DNA of 64,000 nt from Pseudomonadota bacterium (GTDB taxonomy: Bacteria; Myxococcota; Myxococcia; Myxococcales; Myxococcaceae), in contig JAFAFL010000002.1 in assembly GCA_023423535.1 (NCBI GenBank), positions 77,680 to 141,679 on the forward strand, in the 5' to 3' direction. The notes below the pieces were generated by a model, which was not told the origin of the DNA, searched no databases, and worked only from the letters and a program-made list of their open reading frames with translations. Made by a program: the position numbers and the translations under genes. Positions 43,085 through 52,564 of this stretch are shown one piece after another. Each line of letters begins with the position of its first letter. Position 1 is the first letter of the stretch.

Positions 43085-43093
43085 CGCGGTCGG

Positions 43094-43735
43094 TCACTGC
43101 GGCGGCTGCAGCACCGTCTGATCTTCGAGCGCTTCGTCGATCTCCTTGCGCACCGTCGCCGCGCGCGGGTCCGTCCACAGGCCACCGAAGGACTCGACCA
43201 GCCGCAGGAAACCGACGACCTCCGTGCGCAGCCGCTCTTCGCTTCGCGAGTCGGTCAATCGGCCCCTCTCGTCGAACGCGGCGTTGGCGTGCGGAAGCGC
43301 GAACATGTCCGGGAACACCAGCGCGCCGCAGCCCTCGAGCGGGATGCGCGTCTGCCACAGGCCGCGGATGCCGCCCATCGCCGAGGGCGACGCGGACATG
43401 AGGTAGATGCTCTTGCCTCGCCACGGCATCGGCCTCGCGCGCGACACCCAATCGATCGCGTTCTTCAGCGTGCCGGGGATCGAATAGTTGTACTCGGGCA
43501 CCGCGATCATCAGCGCGTCGCACCGCTCCAGCTGGGCCTTGAGCGCCTGACCTCCTGGCGGCAGTCCCCTGACGTGATCGACATCGCCGTCGTAGAGCGG
43601 CATCTCGAAGTCGCGGAAGTCCGCGAGGTGGACCTCGACCTCCGGCAGCTCGGCCGCGACGCCGGCGGCCACTTCGATCAGGCGGCGGTTCAACGACCCT
43701 TCGCGGAACGATGCTGCGAACGCCAGGACGCGCAT
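43094..43735 (-). CDS. NADPH-dependent FMN reductase
   Basis: Protein of 213 aa of the NADPH-dependent FMN reductase/flavodoxin-like family. The phosphate-binding loop FAASFREGSLNRRL is at the N-terminus and the second signature AVPEYNYSIPGTLKNAIDWV contacts flavin. MSASPSAMGGIRG is the usual third flavin-binding segment. It should reduce FMN, quinones or azo compounds with NADPH. It converges on the sigma54 regulator gene, nine bases away, and is divergent from the AsmA-like gene with 193 bp between starts. In that gap no strong promoter stands out, though a GGAAG precedes the AsmA-like start. Confidence 0.92.
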   Translation of the reverse strand: MRVLAFAASFREGSLNRRLIEVAAGVAAELPEVEVHLADFRDFEMPLYDGDVDHVRGLPPGGQALKAQLERCDALMIAVPEYNYSIPGTLKNAIDWVSRARPMPWRGKSIYLMSASPSAMGGIRGLWQTRIPLEGCGALVFPDMFALPHANAAFDERGRLTDSRSEERLRTEVVGFLRLVESFGGLWTDPRAATVRKEIDEALEDQTVLQPPQ

Positions 43736-43928
43736 GAACGGACTCCTCTCCTTCCGAAGGTGAGGCGACGACCGCTCCGATGACAGCCGCGCGTGGCTGC
43801 CCGCATGGTGGGGAGGCTGCGGCGACCGACCTGAGCCAGAACGGGAGGCGACCTGCCGGTCCCCGAACGTGCGTCGGGAATGCTGTCGCCCCTTGTCCTA
43901 CCTCTGTCCATCCGGAAGAGTCTCGCGG

Positions 43929-46900
43929 ATGAAGCGTGCACTGAAGATTGCGGGCATCGGCCTTGGGGTCGTCGCCGCGCTGCTCGTCCTGGCCCTCGTC
44001 GCCGTCGCGCTGTTCGTGGATCTCGATGGGATCGTCAACGCGCAGCTCGCGAAGCGGAAGCCGGAGATCGAAGCGCAGCTCGGGCGCAAGGTGGAGGTGG
44101 GCAAGGTCTCGACGCGGCTCTTCCCCACCCTCGCGGTCAGGCTCGAGTCCGTCTCCGTCGCGGCGCAGAACCCGGAGGAGCCGGCGCTCGTCGCGGTCGG
44201 TCCGGTGAAGGTCGATGTCGCGCTCTGGGACGCGGTGCGGTCGCGCGGCGAGCAGATCAACGTCAACGAGGTCGTCATCTCCAACCTGCGCGTGCACCTC
44301 GTGCGCGCCGCGGACGGGACGCTCAGCTACGAGGACATCCTCGAGCGACTCTCCAGCGGCGAGGAGGAGCCTACCGAGCCCGAGGAGCCCGAGGAGGCGT
44401 CGTCCGGCCTCGGCGGCTTCCGGCTCGACGAGCTGAGGGTGGAGAACGCGGCGGTGACGCTCGTCGATCACGCGACCGGCACCGGCGTCCCCGCGACCAG
44501 CGAGATCCGCAAGCTCGACGTGCGCGTGCGCGACGTGCGAGCCGGCGCCAACGTTCGAGCAGAGATCCGCGCGGCGCTCTTCGCTGAAGAGCCGAACTTC
44601 GAGCTGCAGGCCTCCTACGGTCCGCTGGAGAGCGAGAGCGCGGCGCCCGGCGCGGTGAAGCTGCGCATGGACAAGGTGGACCTCTCGAAGCTGTCGCCCT
44701 ACGTGCCGAAGAGCGCGGGCGTGGGCATCGAGTCTGCGATCGCCTCGGCGGAGTGGGACGTGGGCGCACTGACCGAGACGGCGCCGGTGCCGGTGAAGGG
44801 CTTCCTCTCCGTCGAGCAGCTGCAGCTCGAGGGCGGCGAGCGCTTCGAACTGCGCGTGGACACCGACCTCACAGCGGACCTGAAGGGCCCCGGCGTGGAC
44901 ATCGCCGCGTTGAACATGAAGGTCGGTTCAGTTTCGCTCTCCGCCTCCGGCGCGCTGCAGGACCTCTCGTCGGCGCCGAAGTTCCGCGACTTCAAGGTGA
45001 AGTCGGACACGCTCTCTCCGAACGCGCTGCTCGGCTACTACCCGCCGCTGCGCGAGTCTCTGCCGAAGGGCTCCCGCTTCGATGGCGCGGCGAAGCTCGA
45101 CGTCACCGCGACGGGCGACGCGCAGAAGCAGCACGTGGTGGCGGCGCTCGACCTGGCGCCGCTCGACGTCTTCTACCCGGGCATGCTGGTGAAGCCTGCC
45201 GGCGTGCCGATGGGGCTCCAGCTCACCGGCGATCTCACCGCGCAGGACGTGCTGCTCGAGCGCCTGCAGCTCGCACTCGGGGATTTGCAGCTGCTCGTGA
45301 AGGGCAGTGTGAAGGGCTACGACGGCGACGCGACGGTGTACGACCTCACCGCCTCCGCGCCGCCCTTCTCCTTCGATCGATTGGTGAAGCTGCTTCCGTC
45401 GGTGCGTGAAGGACTCGATGCGCAGCGCGCGAATGCGTCGGGGACGGGCAAGCTTGCAGGTCACTTCCGCGGGACGATGCAGAACCTCGATGCGGGCCTC
45501 GACTTCGGGCTGCAGGGGATGAAGCTCGATGTCCCCGGCACGAAGGTGGACGGCGACGTGCGGCTCGTCGCCAGCGCGAAGGGCGATCCGGACAAGACGC
45601 TGCGCGCCCAGCTGGACTTCGACGCGAACGAAGCGGTCATCCAGGTGAAGGACGTGATGGACAAGGGGCTGCGCACGCCGCTGAAGCTCGCGGTGGCGCT
45701 TCAGCGGACGCCGGACCGGCTCGACGTGGAGACCTTCGATCTGAAGCTCGCGGAGCTGGGCCTGCAGGTGCAGGGCGGCATCGACTACCCGAAGAACACC
45801 GTGGACGTGCGCGTGCGCATGGACCGGCTGGACCTCGAGAAGTTCGCGCGCACCGTCACCGCCATCCCCGCCTCATTCGTGAAGGGCGGCCACCTCGCGA
45901 TGAAGGTCAACGTGACCGGCGATCCGGATCGGATGGAGACGCTCAAGCTCGCGATGACCGACGTGGACGTGAAGCTCGGCAAAAGCGATCTCCGCGGCGA
46001 GGTCCTCCTGCAGAACCCGTCGAAGCCGGACCTGAAGATGACGATGAAGTCGCGGATGCTCGACCTCGACGAGCTCTTTCCCAGCGACGACTCGGGCGAG
46101 GCCGCTTCGGGCGAGACGGCATCAGGTGACAGCGAGAAGAGCGAGCCTGCGAAGGACGATCCGGAGCTGCGCGAGTACCGGATGCACGCGGCGCTGGACG
46201 CGGACACGGTCATCTACGAGGGCGCCGAGCTGACGAAGTTCCGCGGCGTGGTGCGGCTGGAGGACGGACGGCTCGTGCTCGACGACGCGAGCTTCAACGC
46301 CTACGGCGGCGCGATCAGCGCGAAGGGCACCGAGGCCGAGATCTGGCGCGGGAAGATGCCGTTCAAGGCGAACATCACCGCCAGCGGCGTGGAGCTGGGC
46401 CGGGTGCTCGCGGACCAGACGCGCTACGGCAACGTGCTGCAGGGGAAGACGGACCTCCAGCTGCAGCTCTCCGGCAGGGGCTACGACACCGCGGATCTCG
46501 AGCAGTTCCTCTCCGGCGGCATCGAGCTCGCCATGCGCGAGGGCCGCTTCAACAAGGGCAGCGTGACTGACGGGGTGGTCAGCCGGCTCGATGGCTTGGA
46601 GAAGATCCCCGGCGTGTCGCTGCAGCCGCTGAAGGGCGAGAACGCAATCCGGGATCTCGTCGCGAAGCTGGAGGTGAAGGACGGCAAGCTCACGCTGGCG
46701 AAGCCGGTGACGTTCACCGTCGATCAGGCGAAGGCGACGCTGGAGGGCGCGGTGGGCATCGCCGGCTCGCTGCACCTCGACGGCACGTTCTTCCTCCCCG
46801 CGGCGGTGCTCGGCAAGGCGACCGGCGGGCGCTGCACCTCGGACAAGGAACTGCCCATCCCGCTCTCCATCGTCGGCAGCGTGGACGGCCCCGAGTACCA

Positions 46901-47240
46901 GCCGCGCGTGGCGGAGGCGCTGAAGCCGGTGGTGGAGAAGTGCGTGGCGAACGCGGCTGCCAACGCGGCGGCGAACGCGCTGGAGCAGAAGCTCGGCGTG
47001 AAGGTGCCGGGCGGTGTGCCCACCAGTGTGGACGACGCGAAGGCGAAGGCCCAGGCGGAGGCGGACCGGCTGCGCGAGGAGGCGGAGGCGAAGGCCCGCG
47101 CGGATGCGGAGCGCCTGCGCAAGGAGGCCGAGGCGAAAGCGCGCGCCGAGGCGGAGAAGCGGCTCGCCGAGCAGCGTCGCAAAGCCGAGGAGGCCGCGAA
47201 GAAGAAGGCGCAGGATGCGCTGAAGGGCTTCGGGCGGTAG
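43929..47240 (+). CDS. AsmA-family envelope protein
   Basis: Protein of 1103 aa. One N-terminal membrane helix (IAGIGLGVVAALLVLALVAV) anchors a long repetitive beta-groove typical of AsmA/TamB-like proteins (VDLDGIVNAQLAKRKPEIEA; RFNKGSVTDGVVSRLDGLEK). The AsmA C-terminal signature region (about 800-1000) contains ADQTRYGNVLQGKTDLQLQL. It ends in an unusual 70-residue coiled coil of repeated Glu-Ala-Lys-Ala-Arg units. AsmA-like proteins are thought to bridge the periplasm and move phospholipids to the outer membrane. The start at 43929 is chosen because it leads directly into the membrane helix. The methionine aminopeptidase gene follows nine bases later. Confidence 0.9.
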   Translation: MKRALKIAGIGLGVVAALLVLALVAVALFVDLDGIVNAQLAKRKPEIEAQLGRKVEVGKVSTRLFPTLAVRLESVSVAAQNPEEPALVAVGPVKVDVALWDAVRSRGEQINVNEVVISNLRVHLVRAADGTLSYEDILERLSSGEEEPTEPEEPEEASSGLGGFRLDELRVENAAVTLVDHATGTGVPATSEIRKLDVRVRDVRAGANVRAEIRAALFAEEPNFELQASYGPLESESAAPGAVKLRMDKVDLSKLSPYVPKSAGVGIESAIASAEWDVGALTETAPVPVKGFLSVEQLQLEGGERFELRVDTDLTADLKGPGVDIAALNMKVGSVSLSASGALQDLSSAPKFRDFKVKSDTLSPNALLGYYPPLRESLPKGSRFDGAAKLDVTATGDAQKQHVVAALDLAPLDVFYPGMLVKPAGVPMGLQLTGDLTAQDVLLERLQLALGDLQLLVKGSVKGYDGDATVYDLTASAPPFSFDRLVKLLPSVREGLDAQRANASGTGKLAGHFRGTMQNLDAGLDFGLQGMKLDVPGTKVDGDVRLVASAKGDPDKTLRAQLDFDANEAVIQVKDVMDKGLRTPLKLAVALQRTPDRLDVETFDLKLAELGLQVQGGIDYPKNTVDVRVRMDRLDLEKFARTVTAIPASFVKGGHLAMKVNVTGDPDRMETLKLAMTDVDVKLGKSDLRGEVLLQNPSKPDLKMTMKSRMLDLDELFPSDDSGEAASGETASGDSEKSEPAKDDPELREYRMHAALDADTVIYEGAELTKFRGVVRLEDGRLVLDDASFNAYGGAISAKGTEAEIWRGKMPFKANITASGVELGRVLADQTRYGNVLQGKTDLQLQLSGRGYDTADLEQFLSGGIELAMREGRFNKGSVTDGVVSRLDGLEKIPGVSLQPLKGENAIRDLVAKLEVKDGKLTLAKPVTFTVDQAKATLEGAVGIAGSLHLDGTFFLPAAVLGKATGGRCTSDKELPIPLSIVGSVDGPEYQPRVAEALKPVVEKCVANAAANAAANALEQKLGVKVPGGVPTSVDDAKAKAQAEADRLREEAEAKARADAERLRKEAEAKARAEAEKRLAEQRRKAEEAAKKKAQDALKGFGR

Positions 47241-47249
47241 CGTCGGCGC

Positions 47250-47990
47250 ATGTCGATCGAAGGACCCGAGGATCTCGAGGGGCTGAAGCGCGCTGGTCGT
47301 GCGGTGGCCGAGGCCCGTGATGCAGCGCTCGCCGCGGTGCGCGCGGGCGTCACCACCGCGGAGTTGGACGAGGTCGCGCGGGACGTGCTGCTGAGACATG
47401 GCGCCCGATCGGCGCCGAAGCTCGCGTACGACTTCCCGGGCTGGACCTGCATCAGCGTCAACGACGCGCTGGCGCACGGCGTGCCGTCGAAGACGCAGGT
47501 GCTGCGGGACGGCGACCTCGTGAACATCGACGTCTCCGCGGAGCTCGACGGCTACTGGGCGGACACCGGCGCGAGCATCGGCGTGGGCACGGTGCCGAAG
47601 CGGATCCAGGAGCTGCTCGATGCGACGCGGCTCGCGCAGGCGGAGGGCATGGCCGCGGCGCGCGCGGGACAGAAGCTCAACGGCATCGGTTACGCGGTCG
47701 AGCGCCGGGCGAAGCGGCACGGCTTCAAGGTCATCCGCAACATCTGCGGGCACAGCGTGGGACGCTTCATCCACGAGGAGCCGCAGGTCTCGAACAACTA
47801 CGAGCGCGGGGACACCACGACGCTGTGGGAGGGCCTGGTGCTCGCGGTGGAGCCCTTCCTCACCACGCGCGCGAAGCTCGTGGAGGAGGCCGAGGACGGG
47901 TGGACGCTGCGCACGCCGGACGGGAGCCTCGGCGCGCAGTTCGAGCACACCTTCGTCGTGACCAACGGCGCGCCGATCGTGCTGACCTGA
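47250..47990 (+). CDS. map: Methionine aminopeptidase, type I
   Basis: Protein of 246 aa, the usual length of type I methionine aminopeptidase without N-terminal extension. All five metal ligands are present at the expected spacing: Asp94 (VNIDVSAELDG), Asp105 (YWADTG), His169 (CGHSVGRFIHEEP), Glu202 (LAVEPF) and Glu233 (QFEHTF). It removes the initiator Met from nascent proteins. The segment IQELLDATRLAQAEGMAAAR lies between them as in other members. It is nine bases after the AsmA-like gene and probably shares its transcript. Myxobacteria commonly hold more than one map paralogue, so this may not be the sole copy. Confidence 0.95.
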   Translation: MSIEGPEDLEGLKRAGRAVAEARDAALAAVRAGVTTAELDEVARDVLLRHGARSAPKLAYDFPGWTCISVNDALAHGVPSKTQVLRDGDLVNIDVSAELDGYWADTGASIGVGTVPKRIQELLDATRLAQAEGMAAARAGQKLNGIGYAVERRAKRHGFKVIRNICGHSVGRFIHEEPQVSNNYERGDTTTLWEGLVLAVEPFLTTRAKLVEEAEDGWTLRTPDGSLGAQFEHTFVVTNGAPIVLT

Positions 47991-48017
47991 GGCAGCACGC
48001 GCCGTGAACGGAGCATC

Positions 48018-49271
48018 GTGAGCGGAGTGACGAGCCGCACCTTCGCCGCGCTCGTCGAGCTGCCGGCGCTGCGCTGGTACTTCGCGTCGATGGTGGGCAA
48101 CTGGTCCGCGCTGCAGATGCAGCAGGTGGTGCGCGGGTACCTCGCGTTCCACCTCACCGGCTCCTATGCGGCGCTGGGCGGCGTGGCGCTGGCGAACTCG
48201 CTGCCGAGGCTCGCGCTGTCGCTCTTCGCGGGCGTCGTGGCGGACAGATCCAGCCGACGACACGTGATGCAGCTCGCGCAGGGAGTGAACCTCGCGTTGA
48301 CCGGCGTGATCACCGCCCTGCTCTTCATGGACAGGCTGCGGCTCGAGCACCTGCTCATCACCGCGGCGCTGCACGGCGTGGCCAACGTCTTCAACCAGCC
48401 CGCGCGGCTCTCGCTGCTGCCGGACCTGGTGGGCCCCGCGCGGCTGACGAACGCCATCGGGCTCAACGTGTCGGTGATGAACGTGGTGCGCCTGACCGCG
48501 CCCGCGATCGCCGGCTTCCTCCTCGCGTGGTTCGGTGGCGGCTGGGTCTATGCGCTGATGACCGTGCTCTATGGGCTGAGCATCCTCGCGATGTTCCCCA
48601 TTCCGTCGCGCAGGCGCGTCGAGCCTACGCCGTCACCAGCGGGGCAACTCGATTCCGGGAAGGTCCGCGCCGGCGGCGTGGTCGAGGCGCTGCGCTATCT
48701 GCGCGGACAACCGACGCTGATCATGCTGCTCGCAGTGCACCTCGGCGTGGGACTGCTCACCCACCCGTTCCAGCGCCTGTTGCCCGGCTTCGTGTCGGAG
48801 TTTCTCGCCGCCGACGAGCGCGAAGCGGCGTGGCGGCTGGGCGTGCTGCTCTGGTTCATGGGCGCGGGCGCGCTGGTGGGCTCGCTGCGTGTGGCGTCCC
48901 TCGCCAACCGCAACCGGGGCGCACTGCTGCTGGGCAGCCTCACGCTCTTCGGCGCCGCGCTGATCGCGTTCTCCGCGTCGTCGCACTTCGCCGCGAGCGC
49001 GCTGGTGGTCGTCCTCCTCGGCCTCGGCATGGCCGGACGCCAGTCGCTGAGCCACATCCTCATCCAGACCCACGTGGACGACGCGTTCCGGGGACGCATC
49101 AGCAGCATCATGATGCTGGAGCTCGCGTTCGACGGGGTGGGCGTCTTCGCCATCTCGCTCATTGCCGGCGAGGTCGGCATCCGGCCGACGCTCGCGGCGC
49201 TGGGCGTCGCGCTGGTGCTGCTCACCGGCGCACTGGCGCTGTTCGTGCCGGCCTACCGGCGCCTTCACTGA
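48018..49271 (+). CDS. MFS transporter, DHA3/enterobactin-exporter type
   Basis: Protein of 417 aa with twelve predicted helices, starting at GTG 48018. The first loop carries the MFS A-type motif (SLFAGVVADRSSRRHVMQLA), and the segment NVFNQPARLSLLPDLVGPAR is characteristic of the EntS/DHA3-like exporters (Pfam MFS_3). These pump siderophores or drugs from the cytoplasm; substrate unknown. It is 27 bp downstream of map and may be in the same transcript. Its end overlaps the convergent carboxypeptidase gene by 7 bp. No ribosome binding site stands out at the GTG. Confidence 0.87.
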   Translation: MSGVTSRTFAALVELPALRWYFASMVGNWSALQMQQVVRGYLAFHLTGSYAALGGVALANSLPRLALSLFAGVVADRSSRRHVMQLAQGVNLALTGVITALLFMDRLRLEHLLITAALHGVANVFNQPARLSLLPDLVGPARLTNAIGLNVSVMNVVRLTAPAIAGFLLAWFGGGWVYALMTVLYGLSILAMFPIPSRRRVEPTPSPAGQLDSGKVRAGGVVEALRYLRGQPTLIMLLAVHLGVGLLTHPFQRLLPGFVSEFLAADEREAAWRLGVLLWFMGAGALVGSLRVASLANRNRGALLLGSLTLFGAALIAFSASSHFAASALVVVLLGLGMAGRQSLSHILIQTHVDDAFRGRISSIMMLELAFDGVGVFAISLIAGEVGIRPTLAALGVALVLLTGALALFVPAYRRLH

Positions 49272-50062
49272 CCGCGCGCGGCGAGCTCGATGAAGCCCCG
49301 GATCCAGATGAGGTTGATCGCGTGGCACGCGGGGAGCGCGGTCCAGGTCGTCGTCTCCAGCGCCGCGTTGAAGGGCACGCCGCGGCGCACGTAGAAGTCC
49401 GTCACGCTTCCGTCGTGGTACTCGATGAGGCCGAGCGTGTTCGTGCGGTTGACCTCGTCCACCATCGCGTCGGTGATCACGCGCGCGTGTTGTGACGACG
49501 CCTCCACCAGCGGCTCGTAGGCCTGCTGATCGCCGAAGACGTACGCGTAGGTCAGCGCCTCCTTGAGGTAGCGATCCTGGTGGATGTCCAACGCCGCGTT
49601 CGGCGTGGGCTGCGCTGCGAGTTCAGCCCGGATGGCGCGCGTCTCCTTCGGGCCGCCGTCGTAGAGCACCCAGCGCAGGAACTCCTCGCCGGGACGAAGC
49701 TCGCCCTTCCACACGCCGGGCTCGGTCTCGTAGCGGAGGAAGTCGTTGTTCGGCTTCTCGCCGCTGCGGCTGTAGCGCGTGCCGTCCTCGAAGCCCGACG
49801 GGTTGATGCACGGGTACACGAGCAGGCCCACGTCGTGCCGGCGCGCGTGCTCCACGACCTCCTCGAAGTGCTCGAGCAGGGTGAGCGGCCCGGCAGGCTC
49901 CTCGCCGTGGAAGCCGCTGGTGATGACGAGCAGGTGGCGGCCGGGCACCTTCGCGCGCAGCAACGGGTAGTCGCGCCCACCTTCGGTGACGCTCCCGTAG
50001 TCGGTGATCTCGGCCAGGCGGGCGTACTCGCGGAAGCGGTCTGCGTACTCGGTGAATTGCAC
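49265..50062 (-). CDS. M14-family zinc carboxypeptidase-like protein
   Basis: Protein of 265 aa with an M14/succinylglutamate desuccinylase-like fold. Zinc ligands are His52 and Glu55 in TSGFHGEEPAGPL; the third ligand is probably the His of ALDIHQD (about 155-161). Further family features are PCINPSGFEDGTRYSRSGEK, the substrate-binding Asn-Arg-like loop, and a late Glu in IEYHDGSV. No signal peptide is present, so it acts in the cytoplasm. M14 members of this length often process murein peptides or small amides. It overlaps the MFS gene by 7 bp tail-to-tail and is divergent from the DoxX gene, 79 bp away. Confidence 0.85.
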   Translation of the reverse strand: MQFTEYADRFREYARLAEITDYGSVTEGGRDYPLLRAKVPGRHLLVITSGFHGEEPAGPLTLLEHFEEVVEHARRHDVGLLVYPCINPSGFEDGTRYSRSGEKPNNDFLRYETEPGVWKGELRPGEEFLRWVLYDGGPKETRAIRAELAAQPTPNAALDIHQDRYLKEALTYAYVFGDQQAYEPLVEASSQHARVITDAMVDEVNRTNTLGLIEYHDGSVTDFYVRRGVPFNAALETTTWTALPACHAINLIWIRGFIELAARGQ

Positions 50063-50141
50063 GCACGCACCCTATCCGGCCGCCGGGCGCACACAACGAT
50101 TGCCGAGCGGGAGCGTCGGGCACCGTCTACTTTGTCGCCCC

Positions 50142-50552
50142 ATGACTCAGCGGTTGCAGGACCTCAGTTGGCTCGTCGTGCGCGTGGTCTTCGGGCTCGG
50201 CATGGCGGTGTTCCACGGCTGGCCGAAGCTCTCCAACGAAGGGAAGATGGAGGGCTTCGCGGCGACGGTGCGCGACACGGTCGGCCTGCCCTTCCCCACC
50301 TTCTTCGCGTGGACCGCGGCGATCACCGAGACGGTCGGAGGGGTGCTGCTCGCGATCGGCCTCGTCACCCGGCCCGCAGCCACCATGCTCGCCGGCACCA
50401 TGGTGGTGGCCCTCTGGCGCCACCGTGTGGACCCGTTCGCGAAGATGGAGCTGGCGCTTCTCTACCTCGCCGTGATGCTCGTCTTCGTCGTGGCGGGCGG
50501 CGGCCGGTACGCGCTGGATCGCAAGCTCGGACTGCGCCCGCCCATCGGCTGA
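50142..50552 (+). CDS. DoxX-family membrane protein
   Basis: Protein of 136 aa with four predicted transmembrane helices (LSWLVVRVVFGLGMAVFHGW, FAWTAAITETVGGVLLAIGL, AATMLAGTMVVALW, LLYLAVMLVFVVAGGG). The pattern, with a conserved His-Gly-Trp at the end of helix 1 and an ETxGG in helix 2, is that of the DoxX family. Members are small membrane proteins with suggested redox roles, but biochemical function is mostly unknown. The start at 50142 is set where the first helix begins cleanly; an upstream in-frame extension to 50004 is antisense to the peptidase gene. Confidence 0.9.
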   Translation: MTQRLQDLSWLVVRVVFGLGMAVFHGWPKLSNEGKMEGFAATVRDTVGLPFPTFFAWTAAITETVGGVLLAIGLVTRPAATMLAGTMVVALWRHRVDPFAKMELALLYLAVMLVFVVAGGGRYALDRKLGLRPPIG

Positions 50553-50575
50553 AAGGCCTGAGCCACGCGGGGAGG

Positions 50576-51358
50576 CTAGACGTCGAACTCCGCCCACACC
50601 GGCGCGTGGTCGGAGGGCTGCTTCCCCTTCCGCTGCTCCCGATCGATCTCCGCGGCCACGCACTTCTCCATCAAGGGCGCGGTCGCCAGCAGGTGATCGA
50701 TGCGCAGGCCCTTGTTCTTCGGGAACGAGAGCATCCGGTAGTCCCACCACGAGAACTTCTGCTCGTCCGGATGCAGGCGCCGCCAGGTGTCGTGCAGGCC
50801 GAACGCGCAGAGCGTGCCCAGCGCCTCCCGCTCCGGCGCGCTGTAGAGCGTCTGGCCCTCCCACGCCGCCGGGTCGTGCACGTCGATGGGCTCGGGCGCG
50901 ACGTTCCAGTCACCGCACAGCACGAGCTTCTCGTCCGGCTTGTGCCGCGCATCGAGATAGCGACGCAGCCGCGCGTACCACTCGAGCTTGTACTCGTATG
51001 CCGGTGAGCCGACCTCCTGCCCGTTCGGCGCGTACACGCTGAGCACCCGCACGCCGCCGACCGTCGCCGCGATGAGCCGCGCGTGCGTGTCGTCCACGCC
51101 GTCGCTGAGCCCCTTCACCACGTCCGAGATCTCCAGCGGCGCCTTCGCGAGGATCGCCACGCCGTTGTAGGTGCGCTGCGCGTTGAGCGCGAAGGAGTAG
51201 CCCGCGGCGCGGACCTCATCGGCAGGGAAGCCATCCTCCTCGCACTTGAGCTCCTGCAGGCACACCACGTCCGGCTGCGCCTGCGCGAGCCAGGCGAGCA
51301 ACCTCTCCTGCCGGGCCCGCACCGAGTTCACGTTCCACGCGGCGATCTTCATGCGCAT
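50576..51358 (-). CDS. xth: Exodeoxyribonuclease III / AP endonuclease
   Basis: Protein of 260 aa. All hallmark motifs of the ExoIII family occur: KIAAWNVNSVRARQERLLAW, the metal-binding Glu in LQELKCEED, LSVYAPNG, GDWNVAPEPIDV with catalytic Asp and Asn, and RIDHLLA plus SDHAPVW, which carries the catalytic His. It repairs abasic sites and trims 3' ends. The ATG at 51358 (MRMKIAAWN) is preferred because AAGG is six bases upstream; an ATG at 51352 is also possible. It converges with the DoxX gene, 23 bp apart, and is divergent from the TPR lipoprotein. Confidence 0.95.
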   Translation of the reverse strand: MRMKIAAWNVNSVRARQERLLAWLAQAQPDVVCLQELKCEEDGFPADEVRAAGYSFALNAQRTYNGVAILAKAPLEISDVVKGLSDGVDDTHARLIAATVGGVRVLSVYAPNGQEVGSPAYEYKLEWYARLRRYLDARHKPDEKLVLCGDWNVAPEPIDVHDPAAWEGQTLYSAPEREALGTLCAFGLHDTWRRLHPDEQKFSWWDYRMLSFPKNKGLRIDHLLATAPLMEKCVAAEIDREQRKGKQPSDHAPVWAEFDV

Positions 51359-51385
51359 GCGGCGCCTTCTAGCGTGAATGACAGC

Positions 51386-51420
51386 GAAGTGCGGCCCGAC
51401 TGCCACACTTCTTCGTGGCA
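51386..51420. other. Overlapping inverted repeats upstream of xth and the TPR lipoprotein gene
   Basis: TGCCAC (51401-51406) pairs with GTGGCA (51415-51420), and GAAGTG (51386-51391) pairs with CACTTC (51406-51411). The stems share bases, so only one can form at a time. They lie in the 118-bp divergent region. They could be an operator or an RNA leader switch, or simply chance. Confidence 0.35.
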
Positions 51421-51476
51421 CGCGCGTCGCAATGACCGGCCTCGGCCCCTCTCAAAGGCTCACAAAGGACACGGTC

Positions 51477-52475
51477 ATGAAGAAGCAGTTCCTCTCCGCC
51501 CTGGTCGCCGCGATGTCCTTCCACGCGGTCGGCTGCAACGACAACCCGCAGGCCACGCCGTCGCCCCCCGCACCGCGCGTCGAGCTCCGGTCGATGCCGA
51601 AGGTGGATGGGCCGCTCGTGAAGCCCATCGAGCAGCCCGCCCCGGTCGTCGCCACCCTCACGCCGCCGGAGCAGACGAAGCCCCCGCTCGGGCTCGAGCA
51701 CGAGGATCTGCGTGCGGTGGATCACCTCTCGCGCGCGGCGCTGCTTCGCGATCAGGGAGATCACGCCGGCGCACTCGCCGAGGCCCAGCGCGCGGTGTTC
51801 GACGCGCCGGAAGACCTCGAGGCCATCGAGCGGCTGGAGCTGCTCGCGCGACTCAATGGTGACCGGACGCTGCGCCTGCGCGCGCTCGACCGCATCGCAG
51901 AACTCCGGCCGGACGACGCGACCCCGCTGCTGCAGAAGGCGCGCGTCCAGCTGACGATGAAGGACAACGCGGGCGCGATCCGCACCGGCCACGAGGCCCT
52001 CCTCCGCGACGCGCAGAACCCGGAGCTGTACCAGGCCATCGGCCGCGGGCACCTGAGCCTCGGGCAGCTCGCGCCGGCGATCGCGATGTTCGAGAAGGTC
52101 GTGTCGCTCGACCCGAACCACGGGCACGCGCTGAACAACCTCGGGTTCGCCCTCCTGCGCGCGAACCGCGACGCCGAAGCGGTGGAGGTCCTCACCCGCT
52201 CCGCCGAGCTCTTGCCGAAGGTCGCGCACGTGCAGAACAACCTCGGCGTGGCGCTCGAGCGCGTGGGCCGCACCGACGACGCGAAGCGCGCGTACCTCGA
52301 GGCCTCCTTCCTCTCGCCGAAGTATGTGAAGGCGCAGTTGAACGTGGCGCGCGTCTCGCGGCTGGCCAGCGCACAGCCGAGCCCGACGATCGAGCAGCCC
52401 GAGGTCGGTGACGACGGCAACGCGCCGCACACGCTCACGGACATCCCGGTCGAGTCGCTCTATCCGGAGGACTGA
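51477..52475 (+). CDS. TPR-repeat lipoprotein
   Basis: Protein of 332 aa with lipoprotein signal MKKQFLSALVAAMSFHAVGC (lipobox AVGC), Pro-rich linker, and about six TPR units from residue 80 to 290. A typical unit is LYQAIGRGHLSLGQLAPAIA followed by FEKVVSLDPNHGHALNNLGF. The ATG at 51477 is selected because AAAGGA is nine bases upstream and the signal peptide follows at once. TPR lipoproteins act as scaffolds; no partner is predicted from context. It precedes the PBP1A operon by 89 bp on the same strand. Confidence 0.88.
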   Translation: MKKQFLSALVAAMSFHAVGCNDNPQATPSPPAPRVELRSMPKVDGPLVKPIEQPAPVVATLTPPEQTKPPLGLEHEDLRAVDHLSRAALLRDQGDHAGALAEAQRAVFDAPEDLEAIERLELLARLNGDRTLRLRALDRIAELRPDDATPLLQKARVQLTMKDNAGAIRTGHEALLRDAQNPELYQAIGRGHLSLGQLAPAIAMFEKVVSLDPNHGHALNNLGFALLRANRDAEAVEVLTRSAELLPKVAHVQNNLGVALERVGRTDDAKRAYLEASFLSPKYVKAQLNVARVSRLASAQPSPTIEQPEVGDDGNAPHTLTDIPVESLYPED

Positions 52476-52564
52476 CGCCTGCCTGCCCAGCCGGTGACCT
52501 GAGGCCTCGTGCTTCTGGTCACCGGCCCTCTGCTGGAAACGATAACCTCCGCGAACCGCACCCC

